Of a DNA stretch of 64,000 nt, positions 44,159-52,581 are shown piece after piece. The notes under the pieces are model-generated. The model made no database searches. It was given only the letters and a program-made list of their open reading frames with translations, and was not told the DNA's origin. A program made the position numbers and the translations under genes. This DNA comes from SSSZ01 sp016790965. GTDB lineage: Bacteria > Pseudomonadota > Gammaproteobacteria > Burkholderiales > Rhodocyclaceae. The stretch is from NCBI GenBank assembly GCA_016790965.1, contig JAEUNZ010000016.1, positions 1 through 64,000 on the forward strand, given 5' to 3'. How positions within the stretch are numbered: the stretch's first letter is position 1; every line of letters starts with the position of its first letter.

Positions 44159-45799
44159 TCAAAAATTGGGGTAGGCCGGCCCTTCGCCGCCCTGGGGTGC
44201 GACCCATTCGATATTTTGGGCGGGATCCTTGATGTCGCAGGTCTTGCAATGCAGGCAGTTCTGGGCGTTGATGTGCAGGCGCGGGCCTTCGGGGGTCTCC
44301 ACGATCTCGTAGACCCCAGCCGGGCAGTAGCGCTGCTCAGGCGCGTCGTAGCGGGCGAGGTTGAGGCTTACTGGCAGCGCGGGATCCTTGAGTTGCAAGT
44401 GGCAGGGCTGGTCGTCCTCGTGGCGGGTGCCGGAGAGGAAGACCGAGGACAGGCGGTCGAAGCTGACGACGCCGTCCGGCCTGGGGTAGGTAATCGGCAC
44501 GCAGGCCGCAGCAGGCCGGGTGCGCGCGTGGTCGGCCTGGTGATGATGCAAGGTCCAGGGGGCGCGGCCGGCGAAGATTTTCTGGTCGATGCCGAAGAGC
44601 AGGGAACCCCATTTGAGTCCGCGGGCCAGGAGGGGCTTGAAATTGCGCGCCCGGTAAAGTTCCTCGTGCAGCCAGCTCTGGCGGAAGGCTTCCGGGTAGG
44701 CCTCCAGTTCGTCGTGGCGGCGCCCGGCGGCCAGGGCATCGGCAAGGGCGTCGGCGGCCAGCATGCCGGACTTGAGCGCCGCGTGGCAGCCCTTGATGCG
44801 GGCGGCGTTGAGAAAGCCGGCGTCGTCGCCTACCAGCAGGCCCCCAGGGAAGACGAGGCGGGGCAGGGACTGGAGCCCCCCCGCCGCCAAGGCTCGGGCG
44901 CCGTAGGCAACGCGTCTTCCGCCGGCCAGGTATTCCCGGATTTGAGGGTGGGTCTTGAAGCGTTGGAATTCTTCGTAGGGCGAGAGATAAGGATTGGCGT
45001 AGCCCAGACCGACGACGAAGCCCACCGCCACCTGGCGGTCGGCCTGGTGGTAGAGGAAGCCCCCGCCGTAGGTATCCGGCTGCAGGGGCCAGCCGGCGGT
45101 ATGCAGGACCAGGCCCGGGACGTGGCGCTCGGCCGGGACATCCCACAGTTCCTTGAGACCCAGGCCATAGACTTGCGGATCGACCCCCTGGCGCAGGCCG
45201 AAACGGGCCTCCAGGCCCTTGCCCAGGTGCCCACGACAGCCTTCGGCGAAGACCGTGTAGCGGCCAAGAAGCGCCATGCCGGGCTGGTGGGCGGGCCCCG
45301 GGGTGCCATCCCGGCGCAGCCCCATGTCGCCGGTGGCAACACCGACGACCCGGCCCGCTTCGTCGAACAGCACTTCGGCGGCGGCGAAGCCCGGGTAGAT
45401 GTCGACCCCCTGGGCCTCGGCCTCTCCCGCCAGCCAGCGGCACAGATTGCCGAGGGAGATGACGTGGTTGCCCGCGTTATGGAAGCACTCCGGCAGCAGC
45501 CAGCCGGGAACGCGCCGGGCGGAGGATTCCCCGAGAAAGTAGAAGCGGTCCTCCACCACCGGGGTGGCCACCGGGGCGCCGCGCTCGGCCCAATCCGGCA
45601 CGAGTTCGTCGAGGGCACGGGGGTCGAAGACGGCTCCGGAGAGGATATGGGCGCCGATCTCGGCCCCCTTTTCGATCAGGCAGACGGAAATGTCGCCGCC
45701 CATCGCCTTGGCCCGCTGCCTGAGGCGCAGGGCCGTGGCCAGCCCGGAGGGGCCGCCGCCCACCACGACGACGTCGAATTCCATGGTTTCCCGCGCCAT
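44159..45799 (-). CDS. Electron-transfer flavoprotein:ubiquinone oxidoreductase
   Basis: 546 residues starting MARETMEFDVVVVGGGPSG. FAD motif, long central quinone/FAD region (GGFLYHQADRQVAVGFVVGL), and a C-terminal 4Fe-4S binding part with CPAGVYEI then NCLHCKTCDIKDP. Collects electrons from acyl-CoA dehydrogenases through ETF and reduces ubiquinone at the membrane. Start at 45799 is supported by GAGGAAAG 7 bp upstream; a start five codons further in (45784) is possible. ETF subunit genes are not in the window. Confidence 0.93.
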   Translation of the reverse strand: MARETMEFDVVVVGGGPSGLATALRLRQRAKAMGGDISVCLIEKGAEIGAHILSGAVFDPRALDELVPDWAERGAPVATPVVEDRFYFLGESSARRVPGWLLPECFHNAGNHVISLGNLCRWLAGEAEAQGVDIYPGFAAAEVLFDEAGRVVGVATGDMGLRRDGTPGPAHQPGMALLGRYTVFAEGCRGHLGKGLEARFGLRQGVDPQVYGLGLKELWDVPAERHVPGLVLHTAGWPLQPDTYGGGFLYHQADRQVAVGFVVGLGYANPYLSPYEEFQRFKTHPQIREYLAGGRRVAYGARALAAGGLQSLPRLVFPGGLLVGDDAGFLNAARIKGCHAALKSGMLAADALADALAAGRRHDELEAYPEAFRQSWLHEELYRARNFKPLLARGLKWGSLLFGIDQKIFAGRAPWTLHHHQADHARTRPAAACVPITYPRPDGVVSFDRLSSVFLSGTRHEDDQPCHLQLKDPALPVSLNLARYDAPEQRYCPAGVYEIVETPEGPRLHINAQNCLHCKTCDIKDPAQNIEWVAPQGGEGPAYPNF

Positions 45800-45858
45800 C
45801 CCGTGCTTTCCTCGATTGTCGACCGCCGGGCGATACCGTACAGTAGGGCCATCGCGGG

Positions 45859-45881
45859 GACAAGCCCGCCGCGGGCTTGTC
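45859..45881. promoter_or_regulatory. 23-bp perfect palindrome before the thioesterase gene
   Basis: GACAAGCCCGC at 45859-45869, a central C at 45870, and GCGGGCTTGTC at 45871-45881, ending 3 bp before the ATG at 45885. As RNA it would form an 11-bp hairpin over the place where a ribosome site should be; as DNA it is an operator-like dyad. No other ribosome site is visible. Confidence 0.5.
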
Positions 45882-45884
45882 GCC

Positions 45885-46295
45885 ATGCACAGCGCAAAGA
45901 AACTCATCCATCGCACGACCATTCCCATCCGCTGGGGCGACATGGACGCCTACGGCCACGTCAATAACACCCTCTATTTCCGCTACATGGAAATCGCCCG
46001 CATCGAATGGCTGGAAGCGGCGGGCTACGGCCTCGACCCGGACGGCGAGGGGCCGGTGATCGTCAATGCGAGCTGCACCTTCCTCATTCCCCTGACCTAT
46101 CCGGGATCGGTCGAAGTGCTGACCTATGCCGCGCCACCGGGGCGCTCCAGCGTGCAGACCCGGGTCGAGATGCGTCCCAGCGGCAGCGAGGCCCTCTACG
46201 CCGAAGGGGCCGCCAAAGTGGTGTGGATGGATCATCGCACCGGCCGCAGCGCCCCTTTGCCGGCGCCCCTGCGGGCACTCCTGGAAGCGGAGTAA
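45885..46295 (+). CDS. Hotdog acyl-CoA thioesterase (4HBT/YbgC type)
   Basis: 136 residues starting MHSAKKLIHRTTIPIRWGDM. The YbgC-type motif RWGDMDAYGHVNNTLYFRYM contains the catalytic Asp, followed by the conserved RIEWLEAAGY. Hydrolyses short or medium acyl-CoA esters in the cytoplasm. Divergent from the ETF-QO gene, sharing an 85-bp region that holds a strong palindrome. Followed 32 bp later by a small exported protein gene. Confidence 0.88.
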   Translation: MHSAKKLIHRTTIPIRWGDMDAYGHVNNTLYFRYMEIARIEWLEAAGYGLDPDGEGPVIVNASCTFLIPLTYPGSVEVLTYAAPPGRSSVQTRVEMRPSGSEALYAEGAAKVVWMDHRTGRSAPLPAPLRALLEAE

Positions 46296-46327
46296 ACTTC
46301 GCCCCCTGCATCCCCTGGGAGATTGAT

Positions 46328-46864
46328 ATGAAAGCATTCGGGGCCACCCTGGTCGTCCTTCTGTTGAGCGCCGGCCCCGCCGCGGCGGGGAGCCTGGACG
46401 GCGACCGCTACGTCGCCGAGCGCTACGGCCGCCTGGAGATATCCGCCCCTGCCGGGCGCTGGGAATTCTTCGACCGGGAGGGCGGCATCGCCTCCGACGA
46501 GGGCGGTCCGGTGGTCGACCTGCAACTGCGCCAGCCGGTGGCCGGCCTGCGGCCCACGCTGCGCATCACCGGCGTGCGCAAAGGGGATGCGACGGTGAGC
46601 GCCGACAGCATCCTGCGCACCAGCCGCGAGGCCTTCGTCGAGGCCGGGGGCGAGTTGGGGCCCATCCTCGTCAACTCCACCGGGGGGCGGACGCAGCAGT
46701 CCTACGAAGGACGCATCGCCCCGGGAGGCCAGGCCGCCCGCAGCCGGGTCGTGCTCCTGGAAGGACCGCAGGCGTTCTTCCTGCTCCAGATGGTCGTGCC
46801 GGCCGCCGCCTTTGACGAAGCCGCCCGGGAATTCGAGCACTTGCTGCCCACCATCGCCTATTGA
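46328..46864 (+). CDS. Small exported protein of unknown function
   Basis: 178 residues with a signal peptide (MKAFGATLVVLLLSAGPAAA, cleaved before GSLDGDRYVAER). The mature part begins with beta-rich segments (RLEISAPAGRWEFFD) and ends in helix and strand (AFFLLQMVVPAAAFDEAA, then FEHLLPTIAY). No cysteines or membrane segments. It may share the thioesterase transcript (32-bp gap). Family not recognised. Its TGA stop is the start of a MITE-like element. Confidence 0.7.
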   Translation: MKAFGATLVVLLLSAGPAAAGSLDGDRYVAERYGRLEISAPAGRWEFFDREGGIASDEGGPVVDLQLRQPVAGLRPTLRITGVRKGDATVSADSILRTSREAFVEAGGELGPILVNSTGGRTQQSYEGRIAPGGQAARSRVVLLEGPQAFFLLQMVVPAAAFDEAAREFEHLLPTIAY

Positions 46865-47101
46865 ACCTGGAAACCTCAATTGACCGCTTGTCGAAGCCCG
46901 AAATGCCTTGTTCCCCGGACCTCTGCGCCACTCGGGGCTCCTCACCCACCGGGTGGCACCGCTACGAACCCGCTGGCGCATCCGGGCGAGTGCCTGGCTT
47001 TGTCGCTCCTCCTTGCAGGCATGAGCCTGCCGCGTCGTCGCTTCGCGCCAGACACCCGCCCGAACGCACCAACGGGCCCGTCCAACTGAGGTTTCCAGGT
47101 T
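46864..47101. repeat. MITE-like element with terminal inverted repeats, copy 2
   Basis: 238 bp. Left end AACCTGGAAACCTCAATT (46864-46881) and the inverse AACTGAGGTTTCCAGGTT at the right end (47084-47101) match at 17 of 18 positions. Interior shares long runs with 14225-14454, for example CTGGCTTTGTCGCTCCTCCT. No coding capacity. Begins at the last base of the preceding stop codon TGA. Confidence 0.88.
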
Positions 47102-47186
47102 GAAGCCTACTGAAAGCCCGTGAATATCGTGTCGAAACCCGCCCCCCGCGCCCCTTGGCGCCCGAAATCTTCGCCGACGCCGGACC

Positions 47187-48533
47187 ATGGGTAAGCGCAA
47201 GGTCTGGGAACGCCTTCTGTCCGCCGAGCGGCCCGGGGCCGGCGCGGCGCCCAGCGCCCGGGAGCGCACCGCCTACCAGCAGGACCACGATCGCATCGTC
47301 TTCACCTCCGCTTTCCGGCGCCTGAAGGACAAGACTCAGGTCTTTCCGCTCTCCCGTTCCGACTACGTGCGCACCCGCCTCACCCACAGTCTGGAAGCCA
47401 GTTGCGTCGGGCGTTCCCTGGGGGCTTTGGTGGGCCGGGAAATCATTGCCCGCCATGGCCTGGAACATGTCGAGGCGGCGGATTTCGGCGCCATCGTCGC
47501 CGCCGCTTGTCTGGCCCACGACATCGGCAATCCCCCCTTCGGCCACGCCGGCGAGGACGCCATCCGGGAGTGGTTCCGTGGTTCCGGGCTGCTCGAACGC
47601 CACCCCTTTACCCCCGCCCAGCGCGCCGATTTCGAATACTACGAGGGCAACGCCCAGGGTTTCCGCATCGTCACCCGGCTCCAGTCCCCCGCCAACCCGG
47701 GCCTGCAATTGACCGCCGCCGTGCTCGCTGCCTTCACCAAGTACCCGCGCCCTTCCTGGGTGGGGGAGGAACTGGACGGCAAGAGCGGCAAAAAATTCGG
47801 CTACTTCCAGCAGGACGCCGAATCCTTCCGCCAGGTGGCCGCCGCCACCGGGCTGGTGCCCCGCATTCCCGGCCTTGCCTGGCGTCGCCATCCCCTGGCC
47901 AGCCTGGTGGAAGTGGCCGACGATACCTGCTACCTGATCGTCGACCTCGAAGACGCCGCCCGGCTGGGCTTCGTGCCCTACCGCGACGCCGAACTCCTTC
48001 TCGGCGATCTGGCCGGCGACAGCGTCTCCGGCGGCCGTCTGGACCGCCTGCACGACCCCAAGGAACGCCTCGAATACCTGCGGGCCAAGGCCATCGGCCG
48101 GCTGCTGGAAAGCGCCGCGGCGGTTTTCCTGGAGCACGAGGGGGCCATCCTGGACGGGCGCTTCGACGACGAACTCCTCTCCCGCTCGCCCCTGGCCGTG
48201 CCGCTCCAGGCGGTGCTCAGACTGGCCAAGGAAACCATCTACGTCGCCCGCCCGGCCCTGGAAATCGAAACCGCCGGCTTCCAGGTCCTGGGGGGGCTGC
48301 TGGAGCTCTTCACCCGGGCCGTGGAGGCCGGCGCGGGCGCGGTGCGCATGACCACCCGGGAGCGCATGCTCCTGCAACTGCTGCCGCGGCAGTTCCTGGG
48401 CCACGCCGGCGAGCCGGACCCGGATCCCTACATCCGCCTCCTCCAGGTCGCCGATTTCGTCGCCGGAATGACCGATTCCTATGCGGTGGATCTCTATCGC
48501 AAGTTGAAGGGGATCGACCTGCCGAGCGATTGA
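47187..48533 (+). CDS. dgt: Deoxyguanosinetriphosphate triphosphohydrolase-like HD protein
   Basis: 448 residues. HD-superfamily metal ligands in RTRLTHSLEAS (first His), then LAHDIGNPPFGHAGEDA (His-Asp pair) and later Asp in VEVADDTCYLIVDLED. Standard Dgt length. Cleaves dGTP and perhaps other dNTPs, controlling the nucleotide pool and possibly limiting phage replication. Alone on the strand after the MITE; ends 81 bp before the toxin-antitoxin pair. Confidence 0.92.
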   Translation: MGKRKVWERLLSAERPGAGAAPSARERTAYQQDHDRIVFTSAFRRLKDKTQVFPLSRSDYVRTRLTHSLEASCVGRSLGALVGREIIARHGLEHVEAADFGAIVAAACLAHDIGNPPFGHAGEDAIREWFRGSGLLERHPFTPAQRADFEYYEGNAQGFRIVTRLQSPANPGLQLTAAVLAAFTKYPRPSWVGEELDGKSGKKFGYFQQDAESFRQVAAATGLVPRIPGLAWRRHPLASLVEVADDTCYLIVDLEDAARLGFVPYRDAELLLGDLAGDSVSGGRLDRLHDPKERLEYLRAKAIGRLLESAAAVFLEHEGAILDGRFDDELLSRSPLAVPLQAVLRLAKETIYVARPALEIETAGFQVLGGLLELFTRAVEAGAGAVRMTTRERMLLQLLPRQFLGHAGEPDPDPYIRLLQVADFVAGMTDSYAVDLYRKLKGIDLPSD

Positions 48534-48614
48534 TCCGGACCGGGGGGTGCGCTGGATGATTGGCGTCGGTTGTACTAACATTGCTGCACTTGAGCCAAGA
48601 AATGAGGCGCCCCC

Positions 48615-48908
48615 ATGACCACCATTGCCCCTTCACCTGCCGCCCGCTCCGCCCGTTTGGGGCTGCGCGCCACACCGGAACAGGAAGCCGTACTGCGCCG
48701 GGCTGCCGAAGTGGCGCACAAATCCCTGACGGATTTCATCCTCGACAGCGCTTGCCTGGCCGCCGAGCAGACCCTGCTGGATCAGCGCCTGTTCATGGTT
48801 TCCGGCAATCAATATCAAGCCCTGATGGCGTTGCTGGAGCGCCCCGAGAAGACCAACGCGGGCTTGGGCGAGCTGTTCTCCCGCAAAGCTCCCTGGGATG
48901 CCGGGTGA
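48615..48908 (+). CDS. tacA: TacA-type DUF1778 antitoxin
   Basis: 97 residues starting MTTIAPSPAARSARLGLRA. Ribbon-helix-helix N-terminus (RLGLRATPEQEAVLRRAAEV, then KSLTDFILDSACLAAEQTL) and a tail (FMVSGNQYQALMALLERP) that covers the toxin. Ribosome site GAGG 8 bp before ATG. It neutralises TacT and represses the operon. Its last bases GTGA also start the toxin. Confidence 0.9.
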   Translation: MTTIAPSPAARSARLGLRATPEQEAVLRRAAEVAHKSLTDFILDSACLAAEQTLLDQRLFMVSGNQYQALMALLERPEKTNAGLGELFSRKAPWDAG

Positions 48909-49405
48909 GCCTGGGGCGCCCCGAACCCCTGGGGGCCCAGCATCGACTCGAAAGCTTTGACTGCGGCAAGCCTGCCCTGAACGACTGGTTGTTACGCCAC
49001 GCCCGGCAAGCCCAGGGCAGCGGCTCGGCCAAAACCTTCGTCGTCGCCGACGATGATCGCGTCGCCGGCTACTTCAGCCTGACCGTCGGCCAAGTCGATA
49101 CCCTGGAAGTGCCCGAGCGCGTGCGCAAAGGGATGGGGCAGTACCCGGTGCCGGTGGTCATCCTGGCGCGTCTGGCGGTTTCCGCTCCGGATCAGGGGCG
49201 CGGCATCGGCTTTGGCATGCTTCAGGATGCCATCCGCCGCACCCTTCTCATCGCCGAGCAGGCCGGTCTGCGGGCGATGCTGACCCATCCCATCGACGAG
49301 CAAGCGTCGAGCTTCTACACCCGCTTCGGATTCATCGCTTCTCCAGTCCGCGAGCGGCAATTGCTCCTGCTGCTCAAGGATGCCAGGCGTTGGGCGGACG
49401 GGTGA
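48905..49405 (+). CDS. tacT: TacT-type GNAT toxin
   Basis: 166 residues from the GTG at 48905 (VSLGRPEPLGAQHRLESFDC), which overlaps the antitoxin stop as GTGA. GNAT fold with the acetyl-CoA loop DQGRGIGFGML, preceded by VVILARLAVSA, and Tyr in SSFYTRFGFIAS. TacT acetylates the amino group of aminoacyl-tRNA and blocks translation. This start gives the usual TacT length; an ATG start would cut into the fold. Confidence 0.88.
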   Translation: MSLGRPEPLGAQHRLESFDCGKPALNDWLLRHARQAQGSGSAKTFVVADDDRVAGYFSLTVGQVDTLEVPERVRKGMGQYPVPVVILARLAVSAPDQGRGIGFGMLQDAIRRTLLIAEQAGLRAMLTHPIDEQASSFYTRFGFIASPVRERQLLLLLKDARRWADG

Positions 49406-49484
49406 AAGCATGCCGGCTTGAACAGGCCGAAATCGGCGTCCTCGCCTTACCGGGGGTTGTCGATAGCGCCGGGTCTTTCCGGGG

Positions 49485-49622
49485 TCACCGAAGCTCATTC
49501 GCGGCGACGGTCGAACGCACGACGCCACCCAGCAGCTTGATTAAATTCCGTTTCGGTTCGAATCGTACGTGGAGTTTGGCTGGGTAGTCGCCAAACTGCT
49601 GGAACTGGCTCTGGATTTTCAT
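49485..49622 (-). CDS. Possible small protein (45 aa)
   Basis: A 45-residue frame starting MKIQSQFQQFGDYPAKLHVR, with a ribosome-site-like GGGGAGG three bases before the ATG. The composition looks protein-like, unlike nearby frames, but the short spacing and lack of a family leave it doubtful. It could be the tail of an old gene. The rest of 49406-49699 shows nothing else. Confidence 0.25.
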   Translation of the reverse strand: MKIQSQFQQFGDYPAKLHVRFEPKRNLIKLLGGVVRSTVAANELR

Positions 49623-49699
49623 CAGCCTCCCCATCTTGCCAATCAAGTTGACCGGGCCGTCCGATCTTCGGCAATCCGACCGCGTCCACCAGCCCACTC

Positions 49700-52375
49700 T
49701 CAATGGGCCGCGGTTGCCGAAGCCTGGGCGAGCCGGGTTGCGATGGCTTCGATCCAGGGGTCCAAAGGCATCTGGGCGTCCAGATTCCAGGGGTGTTCGC
49801 CGAAGAGGGCGTCGCCGCTCAATTCGCCCAGCTTGCGATAGCTCTCGAACTGGGATTCGTCGAACCACTGGTCGGCGGTGGTCTGGTGGGGGAAGCGTGG
49901 GTGGGCGGCGTGGTAGTGGCGGATGTCGGCGGGTTCCTGGCCGGTGACGACGGGTTTGACGTAGACCAGTACGCCGCGGTGGCCGTCGGCATAGGCGATG
50001 GTGCCGCAGACGTGGCGGCGGCGCCCCTCAGCCCTGGTGAGGGGTGTGAGGTCGATGCGGATTTCGGCGCCGAAATCGTTGCGGCACTTGCGCACGGCAT
50101 TGCCGAGATCTTCGAAGGCGAAGGGTTCCGGGTCGCAGCCCGCGTCGCAGACCACGATCAGGCGGCAGCGCCGGCGCACCAGTTCGTAGAGGCCCAGGTT
50201 TTCGAAATGGCCGCCGTCGGAAAGATTGACGAAGGGGGTCTTCTCGTCGGTTTGCGCAAACAGCTCCTGTAGCAGGTAGCGCAGGCCGATGCGGGGGCTT
50301 TCCGCGTTGGGGTCTTTTCCTCCGGGATTGGGCACCCAACGCCCCAGGCGGACGTTGAAGAAGGTCATGATGAAGGCCAGTGCCGGGGCGGTGTGGTAGC
50401 CCTGGTTGGGATTGGCGGCCGCGCCAGAGGCGGCGACGGCATTGCCCAAGTAGGGGCCCTGCCGCTTGGCGCTGCGCCAGCCGCTGCCGTTGAGGTAATC
50501 CGCTGTCGCCCGGGCGCTGATCACCTCGCGGCCATCGCCTTTGAAGCGATAGCCGCAGTGGGCGGGCGAAAAGACGAAGGGTGCCGCCAGCCGCTCCTGC
50601 CATTGCAGCGCGTCGACGCGGGTGAGGTTGAGGGCGCAGTTGAGCAGATGGACGGGGCGCTGCTCCGCCAGAGCCGTGAGGGGAACATCGTCCCGCAAAT
50701 CGAAATCGGTGAAGGGGTCAGGCCTGCGGTCCGGGTTGGAGGCTCCCAGGTAGCAGCGCGCCAGACGGTTGCGGTAGAACTGGTGCATGGAAAACATGTT
50801 GATGTCGACTCGCCAGGCAAGCAGGGCGGCGAGACCGGCCAATGCGGCGAAGGCCAGGAAAAACAGTCCCCCCGGCACGGCCGCAATGCGGCAGCGCTCG
50901 CTTTCGATGCGGCGGACGTAACTCTGGAAGCGCTGCCACTCATTGCCGCCGGCGGCGAGGGAAATGACGTCCGGGCGGTCCGGCGGGGCGAGGCAGGCGA
51001 TCGAGGGGGTCTCAGATCCCCTGTCGGCGGCCAGGGCGAGGCCCTTGTGGCTGGCGCCGGCCAGGAGGAAGAGGAGGCCGATGATGAAGACATAGGGCGC
51101 CGCCTGGGCGACGATCTCCCGCCAGGAGATCCTTTGGCCCGAGGTTTCCGGGTCGCCGCTGGTCTTGTCGCCTCGTGCGAGCCAGATGCCGGCGCCGGAG
51201 GCGGTGGCCCAGGCGACGCCGCCGGTGAGGGTCCAGTCCTTCAGGTAGGCGAGGATGGCCGGGCCGTAGAAGGCGGCGCCGAAAACCAGGGCCCAGGCTG
51301 CGGCGGCGGCGAGGCACAGGCCGCCGGCCCGCCCCAGCCATTCGCGCATCGACTCGCGGAACCAGCGCTTGCCCATGCCGATGTGCACCGCGCTGCCCAC
51401 GCACACCAGGACGAGGATGGTGGGGCCGCCGAAGGCCAGGGCAAAGGGCAGGGAAGCGCCAGCCCCCCGGGTGAAGCGGCCGTAAGCGACGGCCAGGGCA
51501 GCGAAGGCGAAACCGGCCAGAAACGGGGCGGCGAGGAACCAGGCGATGCTGCGGGAACGGGTCGCCCGCCTCTCCTGCCGCGAGGTCGGATGGAACTTGG
51601 CCAGAATCCAGCCGACCATCCAGGCGATGACCCAGCCAGGAGTCCAGGCGAAAAAGTAGACGCCGGTCAGTAGGCCAAGCTGCTTGCCCGGGGGAAGACC
51701 GCCCAGGTCCGGGCGGCCGAGGGCTGCCGCAATGAGCACGGAGGCCCCGAGTCCGCAGGCGACAGCGAAATACGCGCAGCGCGTGCGCCGCGGGTGGCGC
51801 TCCCGGGCGTCGATTCCTTGCAGGCCATGGGCAATGGCGGTCGAGCCTGCGAGCAGGAGCGCCAGGACAACTCCCGCCAGAACCGGCAGAGCAGCGCTCC
51901 TGGCCCAGGCGGCTGTCGGTTCCGCCAGCAGGGGGAGCAGGAGCAGGGCGGCCAGACAGCAGATGAGCAGCGCCTGGTTGAGGATCAAGTTGCGCGCCAG
52001 ATTGGCGACGGCGGCCAGGGTGTCGGTGCTGAAGACGCCGTAGCGGGGGGTGAGGTAGTTGCTGTAGCGGCGCAGGTGGGCGATGGGGCGTTCCAGATGG
52101 CCGGGTTCCAGCGAATCCGCGCTCTGGCCGCTGCGGCGCAGCAGGGCCGAGAGCCAGCCGCCGATGTAGCCCCCGCCGGAAACGGTGGACAGGTAATCGA
52201 CCCGCCCCAACAGACGGTGGCCGACCAGACTCTGGATGAAGCCCAGGTTGAAGGTGGCGCTGCGGATGCCGCCCCCGGAAAAGGCCAGCCCGAAAAGCGC
52301 CGTCGGAGGCTTGCCCTGGCGCGCTTTGCGCAGGGGGGCCTGTTCGCACTCGACATTCCAGGGATCTGCAGCCAT
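49700..52375 (-). CDS. Membrane-embedded patatin-like phospholipase
   Basis: 891 residues starting MAADPWNVECEQAPLRKARQ behind GGAGGG. The patatin fold is split: the oxyanion loop FSGGGIRSATFNLG (32-45) and nucleophile Ser66 (STVSGGGYIGG) are at the N-terminus, and Asp720 of the dyad (NLSDGGHFENLGLYELV) is near the C-terminus. Between them lie about ten hydrophobic helices (roughly 120-400 and 480-500). The nucleophile sequence TVSGGG lacks the usual first Gly of GxSxG. Likely a membrane-bound phospholipase; its trigger is unknown. Confidence 0.8.
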   Translation of the reverse strand: MAADPWNVECEQAPLRKARQGKPPTALFGLAFSGGGIRSATFNLGFIQSLVGHRLLGRVDYLSTVSGGGYIGGWLSALLRRSGQSADSLEPGHLERPIAHLRRYSNYLTPRYGVFSTDTLAAVANLARNLILNQALLICCLAALLLLPLLAEPTAAWARSAALPVLAGVVLALLLAGSTAIAHGLQGIDARERHPRRTRCAYFAVACGLGASVLIAAALGRPDLGGLPPGKQLGLLTGVYFFAWTPGWVIAWMVGWILAKFHPTSRQERRATRSRSIAWFLAAPFLAGFAFAALAVAYGRFTRGAGASLPFALAFGGPTILVLVCVGSAVHIGMGKRWFRESMREWLGRAGGLCLAAAAAWALVFGAAFYGPAILAYLKDWTLTGGVAWATASGAGIWLARGDKTSGDPETSGQRISWREIVAQAAPYVFIIGLLFLLAGASHKGLALAADRGSETPSIACLAPPDRPDVISLAAGGNEWQRFQSYVRRIESERCRIAAVPGGLFFLAFAALAGLAALLAWRVDINMFSMHQFYRNRLARCYLGASNPDRRPDPFTDFDLRDDVPLTALAEQRPVHLLNCALNLTRVDALQWQERLAAPFVFSPAHCGYRFKGDGREVISARATADYLNGSGWRSAKRQGPYLGNAVAASGAAANPNQGYHTAPALAFIMTFFNVRLGRWVPNPGGKDPNAESPRIGLRYLLQELFAQTDEKTPFVNLSDGGHFENLGLYELVRRRCRLIVVCDAGCDPEPFAFEDLGNAVRKCRNDFGAEIRIDLTPLTRAEGRRRHVCGTIAYADGHRGVLVYVKPVVTGQEPADIRHYHAAHPRFPHQTTADQWFDESQFESYRKLGELSGDALFGEHPWNLDAQMPLDPWIEAIATRLAQASATAAH

Positions 52376-52498
52376 GGCACCCTCCGTTCCGAGTCTGTCA
52401 TACCATGATGACATTGTCTGGCGGCGGGCTCAACCGGATTTCCGCGAGCGATCCCCGCGTGGATTGGCAGGGCCGCGCAAATCCGGGTCGCTTTCCTC

Positions 52499-52581
52499 AG
52501 AGCCTGTGAATTTTTCGGGCGCGCCCGAGCGGGCGCGGCTGGGCATGACGAGCGGGGGTGAATGAAATTTTTACTGGCTCT
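52499..52581. repeat. Palindromic intergenic repeat, short copy, opposite orientation
   Basis: Left AGAGCCTGTGA (52499-52509) and right TTACTGGCTCT (52571-52581), 83 bp. The right end shares one base with the kup TGA stop (minus strand), so relative to kup it begins TGAGAGCC, as at 21372 and 38262. Confidence 0.85.

Noticed and set aside
14178..47101. Insertion sequences with transposase
   Set aside because: The repeats have terminal inverted repeats but no transposase frame in any copy, so they are listed as MITE-like repeats only.
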